Origin: CAMTUW01 sp947085035
Lineage (GTDB): Bacteria > Actinomycetota > Coriobacteriia > Anaerosomatales > PHET01
Assembly: GCA_947085035.1 (NCBI GenBank)
Contig: CAMTUW010000010.1
Location: 124,001 to 188,000 of the forward strand
Length of the DNA: 64,000 nucleotides
Direction: 5' to 3'
The notes beneath the pieces were generated by a model. The model was given only the letters and a program-made list of their open reading frames with translations, was not told the origin of the DNA and searched no databases. Below are positions 36,024 through 44,286 of the stretch, one piece after another. Numbering within the stretch: position 1 is the stretch's first letter; each line of letters opens with the position of its first letter. The translations under genes and the position numbers were made by a program.

Positions 36024-38492
36024 ATGCGGTTCGCGCGGAGAGTATCGCTCATCGCGGTCATCACCGGTATTTCGCTGATGACCCTCGTTTCCACCTCGTT
36101 GGCGGTGACGCTGACCCACCCCGGCTATCTGGAGCCAGCCAAACCGCCGGCCGGGACTTCCTCGCTGGTGCAAGACACCTCTTCAGCCAAGTACCAGGTC
36201 GGCGACTGTCTCCAGTGCCACGAGGAGCAGGGGCCCTCGGTCAATAACAACCACGGGCTGTACCTGCGGCCCGTCACAACGGCAGGCCTGTCGGTCTCAA
36301 GCGACAACCCCCACGTCGGCGCACTTCCCCCAACCGCGGCGTTCAGCTTCACACCCGGCTCCTTCAACCGGGTGGATTGGATCATCGGCGGCCTCGGGCT
36401 CGGCGGTGAGCGCTACATCTACGACTCGACAATGGCCGTGGGGCCCTTCACCGCGACGTATCCGCGACTTGGCAACCTCCAGTGGCTGATGGATTTCGAC
36501 ACGACGATTCGCCGGGGAGCGCCGTTACTGGGCACCAACGGGCAGAGCATCGAGACCACGGCATGGAAGTCCTACTCGGGGGGCAACCTCAACTACTTCA
36601 CCGGCACCACCGCGCTCACGGAAACAGCCAACGATCACGGCTGCGTGAGGTGTCACTCCTTCGGGGCCAAGGTCGACGTCGACCCCGATACCGGCATCCC
36701 CACCTACACCATCGAGGAATGGGGCGTGACATGCGCCAACTGTCACAAAGAGACCGCATCGGCGGCACACGCCTTCGACCCTCGCTACTCCTCTGACAAA
36801 TGCACCGAATGTCACCAGCGCAGCCCTGTGACCGCATCGGTCGACACGAGCGGCAGAGCTGAACAGCTGGATATGTTCGTGTGGGACACCGGGCAGGCGC
36901 GCAACCACCGCAACCAGGGCTACGAGTTCCTCAAGCCGCCAGTCGTCGCCACCGCAGTCGCGGGTACAGTCGAGACGAGCGGTGGCGCCGGACATGCTGA
37001 TTCCTGGAATGATGTGAAGCGCTTCGCGTCGCGTCTATGCATGCGCTGCCACACCACCGAGGGCTACATCGCCCGTAGCCTGAATGGAACCGACATCCCG
37101 TACTCCTGGACCGGGATCATCGGCATGGGGATGCCCAAGACCTACCGAGTCGACCCATCCACTGTCAATGGCGTGAGCTGCGTCGCGTGTCACACCTCTC
37201 ATGGCAGCCAGTCCGGCCTGAACCGGGTCAGCCTGAGACGAACCGGGTTCGAGGTGTGCGCTGATTGCCACAGGGAGTCGAACTATCCGTTCCTCGCCCC
37301 GAACGGCACCTTCAGCCATGATCTTCCCCGCATCAGTCATCCCCAGCGCGAGATGTTCCTCGGCTACGGCGGACATGGCGTGAGCCCGGATGAATCACTC
37401 CACGAGAGGGCGAACGTGCACTGCCAGCACTGCCACATGCCGGTTTCAACCGGGACGCCGGAGTCCGTTCGTTCGCACCTGTTCAAGATCGTGATGCCCT
37501 CGCAGACGATGAGTGCCGCTCGCGTCGGGTTCGTCCGGTATCCGCCCGGGGCATCCGCGACGACGCCCATCGTGCAGTCCCCGGGAGCGTTCCCGGACGA
37601 CTCGTGCACCGGCTCCGAATGCCACCTCGCAACCGACGCGGTCAAGATATCGCTGCAAAACACCATCGAGTACCGGCAGTCGACCATCCTGTCCCTGCTC
37701 GAGACCGCAACGGCGAAGATGGCCCAGGCCGACTACGCGAAGTCGACCGCCGCTTGGAAGAAGGCCCGGATCAACGTCTGGATGGTCAAGGCCGACGGGT
37801 CTTTGGGCATCCACAACTTCTACTACGCCAAAGGACTGCTCGACGCGGCGATCACCGCCTTCGATGACATCCTGGACGGCGCGACTCCGACCACAGTCGC
37901 GCTTGTTGCCAGCACGACAAGACCTGAGTACAAGGCAGCCGTCCGATTGTTCGGCGCGCTGAAGGACGACAAAGGTGTGCCGCTACCCGGCAAGACGCTC
38001 GTGTTGCAGTCATCGGCGGATGGCTCGACATGGGTGAACGCCGTTCCCGCCGGCTCACTTGACGGAACCTATACCGTTACCGTCAATCCAGGCGAAGCGA
38101 CGTACTACCGCTGGCTGTGGACAGGTGATCGTAGCGCGCGTCCGGCCACCAGTACCGCCACGATGATCAAGCCCCGTGCGAGCCTCACGACCCCGGCCAC
38201 CCAGTCAAAGTGGGCTGTCGGGACGAGGTACACGCTGCGCGGCTACCTCAAGCCGCGCTACCCTGCGGGCGCCAGAAACGTCACACTCGAGTTCTGGCAA
38301 AAAGAGAGGAGCGGGAGGTGGGTCGTCAAGCGAACACTATCTGCGACCAACGCGAACTACGCCGGTCACACCACGTATTCCCTGCGAACCTCGCAAAGTG
38401 TGCGGGGCGAATGGCGCGTGCGTGCGATCTTCTCCGAGACGAGCATGAATTCGAGGAAGGCATCACCGTTCAGGTACTTCACCGCGAACTGA
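36024..38492 (+). CDS. NrfA/octaheme-like multiheme cytochrome c with C-terminal Ig-like domains
   Basis: An 822-residue exported protein: signal peptide about 1-28, then eight CX2CH sites (CLQCH, CVRCH, CANCH, CTECH, CMRCH, CVACH, CADCH, CQHCH) and one CX4CH (CTGSECH) between residues 62 and 535. The helical stretch after the last heme, ending in DGSLGIHNFYYAKGLLDAA, is the conserved tail of the NrfA / octaheme nitrite and tetrathionate reductase / hydroxylamine oxidoreductase superfamily. No CXXCK catalytic heme is seen, so the substrate is open. Residues about 615-822 form two Ig-like domains, the last resembling the end of the M23 peptidase at 3727. GGGGGG precedes ATG 36024. It is the first gene of a pair with a small membrane protein. 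Confidence 0.88.
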   Translation: MRFARRVSLIAVITGISLMTLVSTSLAVTLTHPGYLEPAKPPAGTSSLVQDTSSAKYQVGDCLQCHEEQGPSVNNNHGLYLRPVTTAGLSVSSDNPHVGALPPTAAFSFTPGSFNRVDWIIGGLGLGGERYIYDSTMAVGPFTATYPRLGNLQWLMDFDTTIRRGAPLLGTNGQSIETTAWKSYSGGNLNYFTGTTALTETANDHGCVRCHSFGAKVDVDPDTGIPTYTIEEWGVTCANCHKETASAAHAFDPRYSSDKCTECHQRSPVTASVDTSGRAEQLDMFVWDTGQARNHRNQGYEFLKPPVVATAVAGTVETSGGAGHADSWNDVKRFASRLCMRCHTTEGYIARSLNGTDIPYSWTGIIGMGMPKTYRVDPSTVNGVSCVACHTSHGSQSGLNRVSLRRTGFEVCADCHRESNYPFLAPNGTFSHDLPRISHPQREMFLGYGGHGVSPDESLHERANVHCQHCHMPVSTGTPESVRSHLFKIVMPSQTMSAARVGFVRYPPGASATTPIVQSPGAFPDDSCTGSECHLATDAVKISLQNTIEYRQSTILSLLETATAKMAQADYAKSTAAWKKARINVWMVKADGSLGIHNFYYAKGLLDAAITAFDDILDGATPTTVALVASTTRPEYKAAVRLFGALKDDKGVPLPGKTLVLQSSADGSTWVNAVPAGSLDGTYTVTVNPGEATYYRWLWTGDRSARPATSTATMIKPRASLTTPATQSKWAVGTRYTLRGYLKPRYPAGARNVTLEFWQKERSGRWVVKRTLSATNANYAGHTTYSLRTSQSVRGEWRVRAIFSETSMNSRKASPFRYFTAN

Positions 38493-38514
38493 CGACAGGG
38501 CAAGGGGACGGAAC

Positions 38515-38952
38515 ATGACCGCAGGGTGGCGGCCTGAGGCCGACATGCGCAGTCGGCGTGGCCTGTGGGGGCTCGTCAGCCTCATACTCGCGATTCTCTT
38601 GATCATCATCATCTTGCTTATGCTCAGAAGCTGCGCCGAGCGCGGCGACGACGACAACGGTGCTACAACGCAGACGATCGAGCCCGTCTTGGGCAGTGAC
38701 CCCGTCGAGGGGATGATATCGCTGTGGATTCGCGACGGCGCGAACGTGAGCACGGTGCTCCGAGATGCGGGCATCGCATCAGACGGGAGCATCGACATGG
38801 GCGACGGGAACTACACCGTGACGGTGCGGGTGGGCTCGGAAGCCAGATCGGTCGAAGCGCTCAAAGGGGTCGCCGGAGTGCTCGACGCGGGGCGCGTCTA
38901 CGCAGGCGGTTCGCCCACACCGGGGTCGAAAGTCGAAACGCTCACTCCTTAG
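38515..38952 (+). CDS. Membrane-anchored hypothetical protein, 145 aa
   Basis: One membrane segment at about 17-40 (LVSLILAILLIIIILLML) followed by RSC and an acidic linker, then a small extracytoplasmic domain of about 85 residues in which VSTVLRDAGI and the strand YTVTVRVGSEARSVEAL suggest an alpha-beta fold. No family is recognised. It begins 22 bases after the cytochrome stop on the same strand, so it is probably co-transcribed and could help assemble or anchor that protein. Its last 11 bases overlap the 3' end of the opposing pheA gene. Confidence 0.65.
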   Translation: MTAGWRPEADMRSRRGLWGLVSLILAILLIIIILLMLRSCAERGDDDNGATTQTIEPVLGSDPVEGMISLWIRDGANVSTVLRDAGIASDGSIDMGDGNYTVTVRVGSEARSVEALKGVAGVLDAGRVYAGGSPTPGSKVETLTP

Positions 38953-39796
38953 CCCGGGGATAACTACCCAACACCTTCACCTCTCGCAGCTTCAGTCTCA
39001 GGCAGTCAAGCGCTGTGCGCACGCTCTCGTCATCGACGTGACCTTTCAGGTCGACGAAGAACATGTAGTCGCCCAGCTGGCGCTTCGTCGGGCGCGACTG
39101 GATCTTCGTCAGGTTCACCTCTCCATAGGCGAACTCGGACAGGACCATCAGAAGAGCGCCCGGCTTGTCGGCCTTCAGGTACAGCGCGAGCGAGGTCTTG
39201 TCTTCCCCGGTCCGAGGCCGCAAGCCCCGACCGATCACCACGAAGCGCGTCTGGTTCCCCGCATAGTCCTCAATCGCCGGTTCGCGCACCTCGCCCCCGT
39301 AGAGCGTCGCCGCGAGCCTCGTTCCGACAGCTGCGACCGAATCGTCCTCGACAGCGCGTCGCACGGCCTCAGCGGTCGAGTTCGCCGCCACGACCGTCCG
39401 CCCGGGCAGGTTGCGCGCGAGCCAGTGACGGCACTGCCCCGTCGCCTGGGGGTGCGAGACCACCGTGCGCACGCCCGCCAGGTCCGCGCCGGGCGCCGTG
39501 ATCAACGCGTGATGGATGTCGAGCACGAGCTCTGACTGGATCTCGAGCTGGGTGTCGAAGGCCAGTGCATCGAGCGTCGCGTTCACGCTGCCTTCGACCG
39601 AGTTCTCGATCGGAACGATTCCCGCCTCGGCCTGTCCTCGCTCAACAGCCTCGAACACTTCTTCTATCGATAAGCACGCGATGGGCTCAAGCCCATCTAT
39701 CCCCAAGCTGAACAATGCCTCCTCGGAAAAAGTGCCCGCGGGTCCGAGAAAGGCGTATCTGTGCGTCGTTGATCTGGTGCTGCACATCCAGGTCAT
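38942..39796 (-). CDS. pheA: Prephenate dehydratase
   Basis: A 284-residue enzyme that makes phenylpyruvate from prephenate in phenylalanine synthesis. The catalytic domain begins YAFLGPAGTFSEEA, continues with VPIENSVEGSVNATLD and ends with the active-site TRFVVIGRG. The C-terminal ACT domain (about 195-284, SLALYLKADKPGALLMVLSEF and IQSRPTK) should bind phenylalanine for feedback control. No chorismate mutase is fused. ATG overlaps the stop of the diguanylate cyclase gene (ATGA at 39793-39796). Confidence 0.94.
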   Translation of the reverse strand: MTWMCSTRSTTHRYAFLGPAGTFSEEALFSLGIDGLEPIACLSIEEVFEAVERGQAEAGIVPIENSVEGSVNATLDALAFDTQLEIQSELVLDIHHALITAPGADLAGVRTVVSHPQATGQCRHWLARNLPGRTVVAANSTAEAVRRAVEDDSVAAVGTRLAATLYGGEVREPAIEDYAGNQTRFVVIGRGLRPRTGEDKTSLALYLKADKPGALLMVLSEFAYGEVNLTKIQSRPTKRQLGDYMFFVDLKGHVDDESVRTALDCLRLKLREVKVLGSYPRAKE

Positions 39797-41319
39797 GCTC
39801 CTGTCGTATCATCGGTGCCGATGTTGGATGTCTTCACGCGGTTCCGGCCCTCGTTCTTGGCACGATACAGTGCGTCATCGGCCCCCCGAAGCAGCGTCTC
39901 CTTATCGCGGGCGTGCGCAGGGTACGTGGCCAGACCGAGGCTCACCGTCATGGTGATCGTATGTTCACCGTCGGAATCCGCGAACAGGTGCTGTGCGATC
40001 GTCTCGCGCAACTTCTCCGCAACGACGTATGCGCCCGAACTGTCGGTTTCGGGCAACACGACAGAGAACTCCTCGCCCCCGTAACGAGCAACCAGGTCGA
40101 CTTCGCGCACGCTGCGCTCCATGAGCATCGCCAGTTCGGCCAGGGCATGGTCGCCCGCGATGTGGCCCTGCGAGTCGTTGAAGCCTTTGAAGTCGTCAAC
40201 GTCCACCATGATCAGCGAGAGGTTCTTCTCGTAGCGTCGCGCCCGCTCGATCTCGTCGTCAAGACGTGTCTGGAGATGTCGGTAGTTCGCGAGCCCCGTC
40301 AGTTCGTCTGTGATCGCAAGCTTCTTCGTGAGCCGGTACAGTCGTGCGTTCTCGACAGCCACCGCGAGCTCACTTCCAACCGCCCCCAGCACGAGCCTGT
40401 CGTCTTCGGACAGCGATTCGACCTCGTTGGCGGACGCGCACAGAAGCACCATCGTTTCGACATGGTCGAAAATCGAGACGCACGAGAAGTGATCGTTCAG
40501 GGAGCCATAACTGACCGCACCCTCAACCTCTTCCGGCGAGGGTGGAGCGACCATGCCGACACTGGCCGAGAACAACGTCTCGGACTTGGCCTTGTCGATG
40601 ACGAACAGGCAGCACGATTCAATGCCGATCGCCTTGGAGAGAACGTCGAGCACGAGCGGGCCGACCCGCTCGTAGTCAAGTGACGAGTGGATGATCTCGG
40701 TGATCTGCGAAACCGCTTGGAGCTCCGCAACGCGCCTTCCCAGTTGCTTGATGGCGTCAGCACGTTCGGCAGCGAGCACACGAACCTTCTCCTCCTGCCT
40801 GCGGCGGCCTTCTGTCGAGTCGGCGACGATACCCGCGAGGATCGGTATGGCCCCCACGGTCATCGCGAACATGATGATGTTCGCCCCCGCGACCGGGCTG
40901 GCAAGAGCGTGTCCCAGCGCATACGCGAGGGCCGACCCCATGCCGATGAGCCACGCGGTCTGTCTGCGGACGAAGAGCGCGAACACGACGGGCAACAGCA
41001 TCGCCACGGGGTAGAACGCATCCTCGATCCCGTAGAGCAAGTAGCTGAACCCCATGACACACGCCAGATCGACGGGAAGCATCCAGCGCATGGCCACGAG
41101 CAGCCGCTTGGGTCGTCGGACCTGATACAGGTGAAGCACGAAAGTCACGCTTCCCAGTGCGACCAGGAACACCACATACCAGACCATCTCGCGAGGACCA
41201 CCCGGGAACTCGATGCCCACGAACGGCAAGACGACCAGGAGGCCGACCAGCGCCCCCCGGGCACGCACGTAGAGCCGCTGCTCCGGCGTCGCGTGCGCTT
41301 TGTTGGTCACTGCAACCAC
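39793..41319 (-). CDS. Membrane GAF-GGDEF diguanylate cyclase
   Basis: A 508-residue protein: about six membrane segments in residues 22-170 (GALVGLLVVLPFVGIEF, VWYVVFLVALGSVTFVLHLY, IIMFAMTVGAIPILAGIVA), a coiled coil, a GAF domain about 200-340 (SQITEIIHSSLDYERV, GSELAVAVENARL) and a GGDEF domain about 345-500. The signature is GGEEF and the RxxD inhibitory site is present as REVD. It should make c-di-GMP in response to a membrane or small-molecule signal. The start is GTG 41319. It precedes pheA with a four-base overlap, an unexpected pairing. Confidence 0.9.
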   Translation of the reverse strand: MVAVTNKAHATPEQRLYVRARGALVGLLVVLPFVGIEFPGGPREMVWYVVFLVALGSVTFVLHLYQVRRPKRLLVAMRWMLPVDLACVMGFSYLLYGIEDAFYPVAMLLPVVFALFVRRQTAWLIGMGSALAYALGHALASPVAGANIIMFAMTVGAIPILAGIVADSTEGRRRQEEKVRVLAAERADAIKQLGRRVAELQAVSQITEIIHSSLDYERVGPLVLDVLSKAIGIESCCLFVIDKAKSETLFSASVGMVAPPSPEEVEGAVSYGSLNDHFSCVSIFDHVETMVLLCASANEVESLSEDDRLVLGAVGSELAVAVENARLYRLTKKLAITDELTGLANYRHLQTRLDDEIERARRYEKNLSLIMVDVDDFKGFNDSQGHIAGDHALAELAMLMERSVREVDLVARYGGEEFSVVLPETDSSGAYVVAEKLRETIAQHLFADSDGEHTITMTVSLGLATYPAHARDKETLLRGADDALYRAKNEGRNRVKTSNIGTDDTTGA

Positions 41320-41449
41320 GAGGATTCCCGGTCAGGAGTGATGCGGCGGCGACCGCCACCGCGGTCTCATGGTACAAGTATAGCGAACCGCTCAACCTCA
41401 CCTGCGGATTCAACACGTTCTAAAGCGCTCGGTCCGCGAACGGAGACAC

Positions 41450-42241
41450 ATGGATGACGCACGTCTGAGCGAACTGCTGTCGGCGGTCGCCACCGGGCAG
41501 CGCTCGGTCGCTGACGCGATGCAGTCCCTTTCCGGTCCCACCTTCAGCGAGGTGTCCAGCGTCAACGAGGTCGTCGATGCGTGCGTCGACTTGGACCGCG
41601 CGTCGCGGTGCGGCTTCCCGGAAGTCATCTTCGCGCAGGGCAAGACTGACGAGCAGGTCGCCTCCATCTTCGAGCGGCTGCTCGAGCACTCGCCCGTCGT
41701 TCTCGCCACCCGCGTGAGCGCATCCCACGCCGATGCCGTGCGCTTGGTCGCACCCGATGTGGTCCACTACGAGACCGCCCGCTTGCTCCTGGTCGACCGC
41801 CGCCAAGACAAACCGGCCCGAGGCCACATCGTCGTCGCGAGCGCCGGAACAGCGGACCTGCCGGTCGCCGAAGAGGCGGTTCTGTGCGCCGAGATCATGG
41901 GCTCTCGTGTGACGCGGGTCTATGACGTGGGCGTCGCGGGTGTCCACCGCGCGTTGGCGCATGTCAGCACCCTGCGTGAGGCCCGGGTGATCATCGTCGT
42001 GGCGGGCATGGAAGGCGCCCTTCCCTCGCTCGTGGGCGGGCTTGTCGACGTGCCGGTGGTGGCGGTTCCGACCAGCGTGGGATACGGGGCGAATTTCGGC
42101 GGAGTATCGGCTCTGCTCACGATGCTGAACTCGTGCGCCGGAGGCATCAGCGTGATGAACATCGACAACGGCTTCGGAGCTGCCGTCGTCGCCACCCGCA
42201 TCAACGACCCCGCGTGGGCGCGCGCGCTGGAGAAGCCGTGA
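41450..42241 (+). CDS. larB: Nickel-pincer cofactor biosynthesis protein LarB
   Basis: A 263-residue enzyme that carboxylates and hydrolyses nicotinic acid adenine dinucleotide in making the nickel-pincer cofactor of lactate racemase and relatives. The C-terminal PurE-like part is clear: TADLPVAEEAVLCAEIMG, IVVAGMEGALPSLVGGLV, VPTSVGYGANFGGVSALLTMLNSCA and GISVMNIDNGFGAA. The stop overlaps the GTG start of larC (GTGA at 42238-42241). Neither larE nor larA is present in the window. Confidence 0.94.
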   Translation: MDDARLSELLSAVATGQRSVADAMQSLSGPTFSEVSSVNEVVDACVDLDRASRCGFPEVIFAQGKTDEQVASIFERLLEHSPVVLATRVSASHADAVRLVAPDVVHYETARLLLVDRRQDKPARGHIVVASAGTADLPVAEEAVLCAEIMGSRVTRVYDVGVAGVHRALAHVSTLREARVIIVVAGMEGALPSLVGGLVDVPVVAVPTSVGYGANFGGVSALLTMLNSCAGGISVMNIDNGFGAAVVATRINDPAWARALEKP

Positions 42242-43485
42242 TCGCGCATCTCGACTGCTCCACCGGTGTCTCCGGCGACAAGTTCCTCGGAGCGCTGCTC
42301 GATGTCGGGACACAGCGCGGGGTCTTCTCGGCATCGGATCTGTTGGAGCTCGCAGGCCGGATGGTGCCCGAAGCGCGCGTGCGCGCGGACACGGTCATGA
42401 GCCGGGGCGTGGCGGCACTCGGAGTACGGGTGAAAGCCGAAAGCGAGCCCGGTCACCGCACCTGGCGAGACGTCCGGGCGCTGATCGAGCGAGCCGGGCT
42501 GTCGGCCCCGGTCCTGGAGTCCTCGCTCGAGGTGTTCTCGGCGCTGGCGAAGGCCGAGGCCAGCATCCACGGGTGCTCACCCGATGACGTGCACTTCCAC
42601 GAGGTGGGCGCGCTGGACTCGATCATCGATGTCGTGGGCGTGTGTGCGGCGGTGTTCGCGCTGGGGATCGAGCGGCTCACTGCATCAGAGATCGCTACCG
42701 GCTGGGGCGTCGTGAGCGCGAGCCACGGATCCCTGCCGGTTCCGGCGCCCGCCACCGCGCTGCTGCTCCTGGGCGTGCCGACCCGCCCGGGGCCTGCCGG
42801 GCCCAACGGATCCGACCCGGGCGAGCTCACCACCCCGACCGGGGCTGCACTGGCAAGCGTTCTCGTCGACGGTTACGGCGCGTGTCCGCCGATGATCGCG
42901 CGGTTCGTGGGCCACGGCGCCGGGACGCGCGACATCGGCCACCCGAACGTCTGCCGCCTCACGATGGGCGATCCGCTCACGAGCACCGCCGAGACGATGG
43001 CGCCCAGCGCCGACGAGTGCGCTTCCGAACGCGTCTCGCTGCTCGAGACGAACCTCGACCACCTCTCACCGGAAGCGGTCTCGTTCGCGAGCGAGGAGCT
43101 TCTCGCGAAGGGGGCGCTTGACGTCTGGTGCACGCCGGTGACCATGAAGAAGGGCCGAGCAGCCGTGGTGTTGTCACTGCTCGCGCGGCCCGGGGACGCC
43201 GGGGAGCTCACAGCGCTGGTGCATCGCCTCACCGGCTCGCTGGGCGTCCGGCACCACGAGATCACCCGTAGCGTCGTTGCCCGCGAGATCGTGACGCTCG
43301 ATTCAGAGTGGGGGCCGGTTCGCTTCAAACGCGGCGCCGGGCTGACCCGCCCCGAGCATGACGACGTGGCAAGAATCGCCCGCGACACAGGCCGCACCTA
43401 TGCCGAGGTCGCCTCGGATCTCAACGCGCTGATCTCACGAGACGCGCCAGCCGCAGGTCTCGGCGACGAGGAACCCCTCGGCTGA
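42238..43485 (+). CDS. larC: Nickel-pincer cofactor nickel insertase LarC
   Basis: A 415-residue protein that inserts nickel into the pincer cofactor. Typical blocks are AHLDCSTGVSGDKFLGALLD, HFHEVGALDSIIDVVG, SHGSLPVPAPATALLL, GELTTPTGAAL and LETNLDHLSPE. In Lactobacillus plantarum LarC is read from two frames by programmed frameshifting; here one continuous frame covers both parts. The 3' end overlaps the opposing mutY gene by 51 bases. The user enzyme of the cofactor is not nearby. Confidence 0.94.
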   Translation: MIAHLDCSTGVSGDKFLGALLDVGTQRGVFSASDLLELAGRMVPEARVRADTVMSRGVAALGVRVKAESEPGHRTWRDVRALIERAGLSAPVLESSLEVFSALAKAEASIHGCSPDDVHFHEVGALDSIIDVVGVCAAVFALGIERLTASEIATGWGVVSASHGSLPVPAPATALLLLGVPTRPGPAGPNGSDPGELTTPTGAALASVLVDGYGACPPMIARFVGHGAGTRDIGHPNVCRLTMGDPLTSTAETMAPSADECASERVSLLETNLDHLSPEAVSFASEELLAKGALDVWCTPVTMKKGRAAVVLSLLARPGDAGELTALVHRLTGSLGVRHHEITRSVVAREIVTLDSEWGPVRFKRGAGLTRPEHDDVARIARDTGRTYAEVASDLNALISRDAPAAGLGDEEPLG

Positions 43486-44286
43486 GAGTTCGGCGAGCAG
43501 CTCCCGCGATTCGTCTTCCGAGAGCCCCAGCCCGTACGCGAGCTCCTCGGCGCTCGAACCGGGAGCATCCAGCACGGCTCGCAACAGGCGGGCGCGCTTC
43601 TGTCGGCGAGAACCCTCGAACGCCGACTGCCGTCCATGGTGAGCGCTTCTCCTCGAAGGGTTCGGCATGGTCCGCTTGAGGTGCGCTCCGTAGTCGAGAA
43701 GCGCCTGGTTCCACGTGCGGGCCCCGATTCCGATCTCTTCGGCACGCGCGGCCGCCGCCACGACCCACGGCGCGATCTCGCGATCCGTGATCCCGTCGCG
43801 GCCTTCGAAGAGCTCGTGCAGCACCACGGCGCGCACGTTGGTCTCGAGGTAGGCGGCGTGCCGGTCGAAGGCGAACGCGAGCACGCCGGCCGCGGTGGCG
43901 GGACCGACTCCGGGAAGCGCTCGCAGCGCGACCTCATCGGCGGGAAGCGTCGCCGGACCGACGGCGCCAAGCGCCACGTGCGCCGAGACGACCTGCTCGG
44001 CCGCGCGCTTCAGCGCCACCGCACGACGGTTGTAGCCCAACCCCTGCCACGCCCGCAACACGGCCTCGAGCGGTGCCGCCGAAAGCGCTTCGAGCGTCGG
44101 GAAGTCCGCCATCCACTGGGCGAAGTAGGACCCGACACGACCCACCTGCGTCTGCTGCAACATGACTTCGCTCACGAGCACAGCGTACGGATCGGAAGTC
44201 CGTCTCCACGGAAACTCGCGGTACAGCTCAGCGCCGCGCGTCGCAACGCGCTCGACGAAGGCGCTGACCCGGGTGTCATCAACCAT
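43435..44286 (-). CDS. mutY: A/G-specific adenine glycosylase without iron-sulfur cluster
   Basis: A 283-residue glycosylase that should remove A paired with 8-oxoG. The MutY core is clear: FPWRRTSDPYAVLVSEVMLQQTQV (in two blocks), AWQGLGYNRRAVALKRAA, LRALPGVGPATAAGVLAFAF, ETNVRAVV and NQALLDYGA. After this point normal MutY has four cysteines for a 4Fe-4S cluster and then a NUDIX-like 8-oxoG reader; here the cysteines are missing and the tail (SSAEELAYGLGLSEDESRELLAELSAEGF as two pieces) looks like a winged helix. ATG 44286 overlaps the MFS stop by eight bases. Confidence 0.85.
   Translation of the reverse strand: MVDDTRVSAFVERVATRGAELYREFPWRRTSDPYAVLVSEVMLQQTQVGRVGSYFAQWMADFPTLEALSAAPLEAVLRAWQGLGYNRRAVALKRAAEQVVSAHVALGAVGPATLPADEVALRALPGVGPATAAGVLAFAFDRHAAYLETNVRAVVLHELFEGRDGITDREIAPWVVAAAARAEEIGIGARTWNQALLDYGAHLKRTMPNPSRRSAHHGRQSAFEGSRRQKRARLLRAVLDAPGSSAEELAYGLGLSEDESRELLAELSAEGFLVAETCGWRVS

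Noticed and set aside
42238..43485. Programmed frameshift in larC as in L. plantarum
   Set aside because: A single frame covers the entire protein without a stop.
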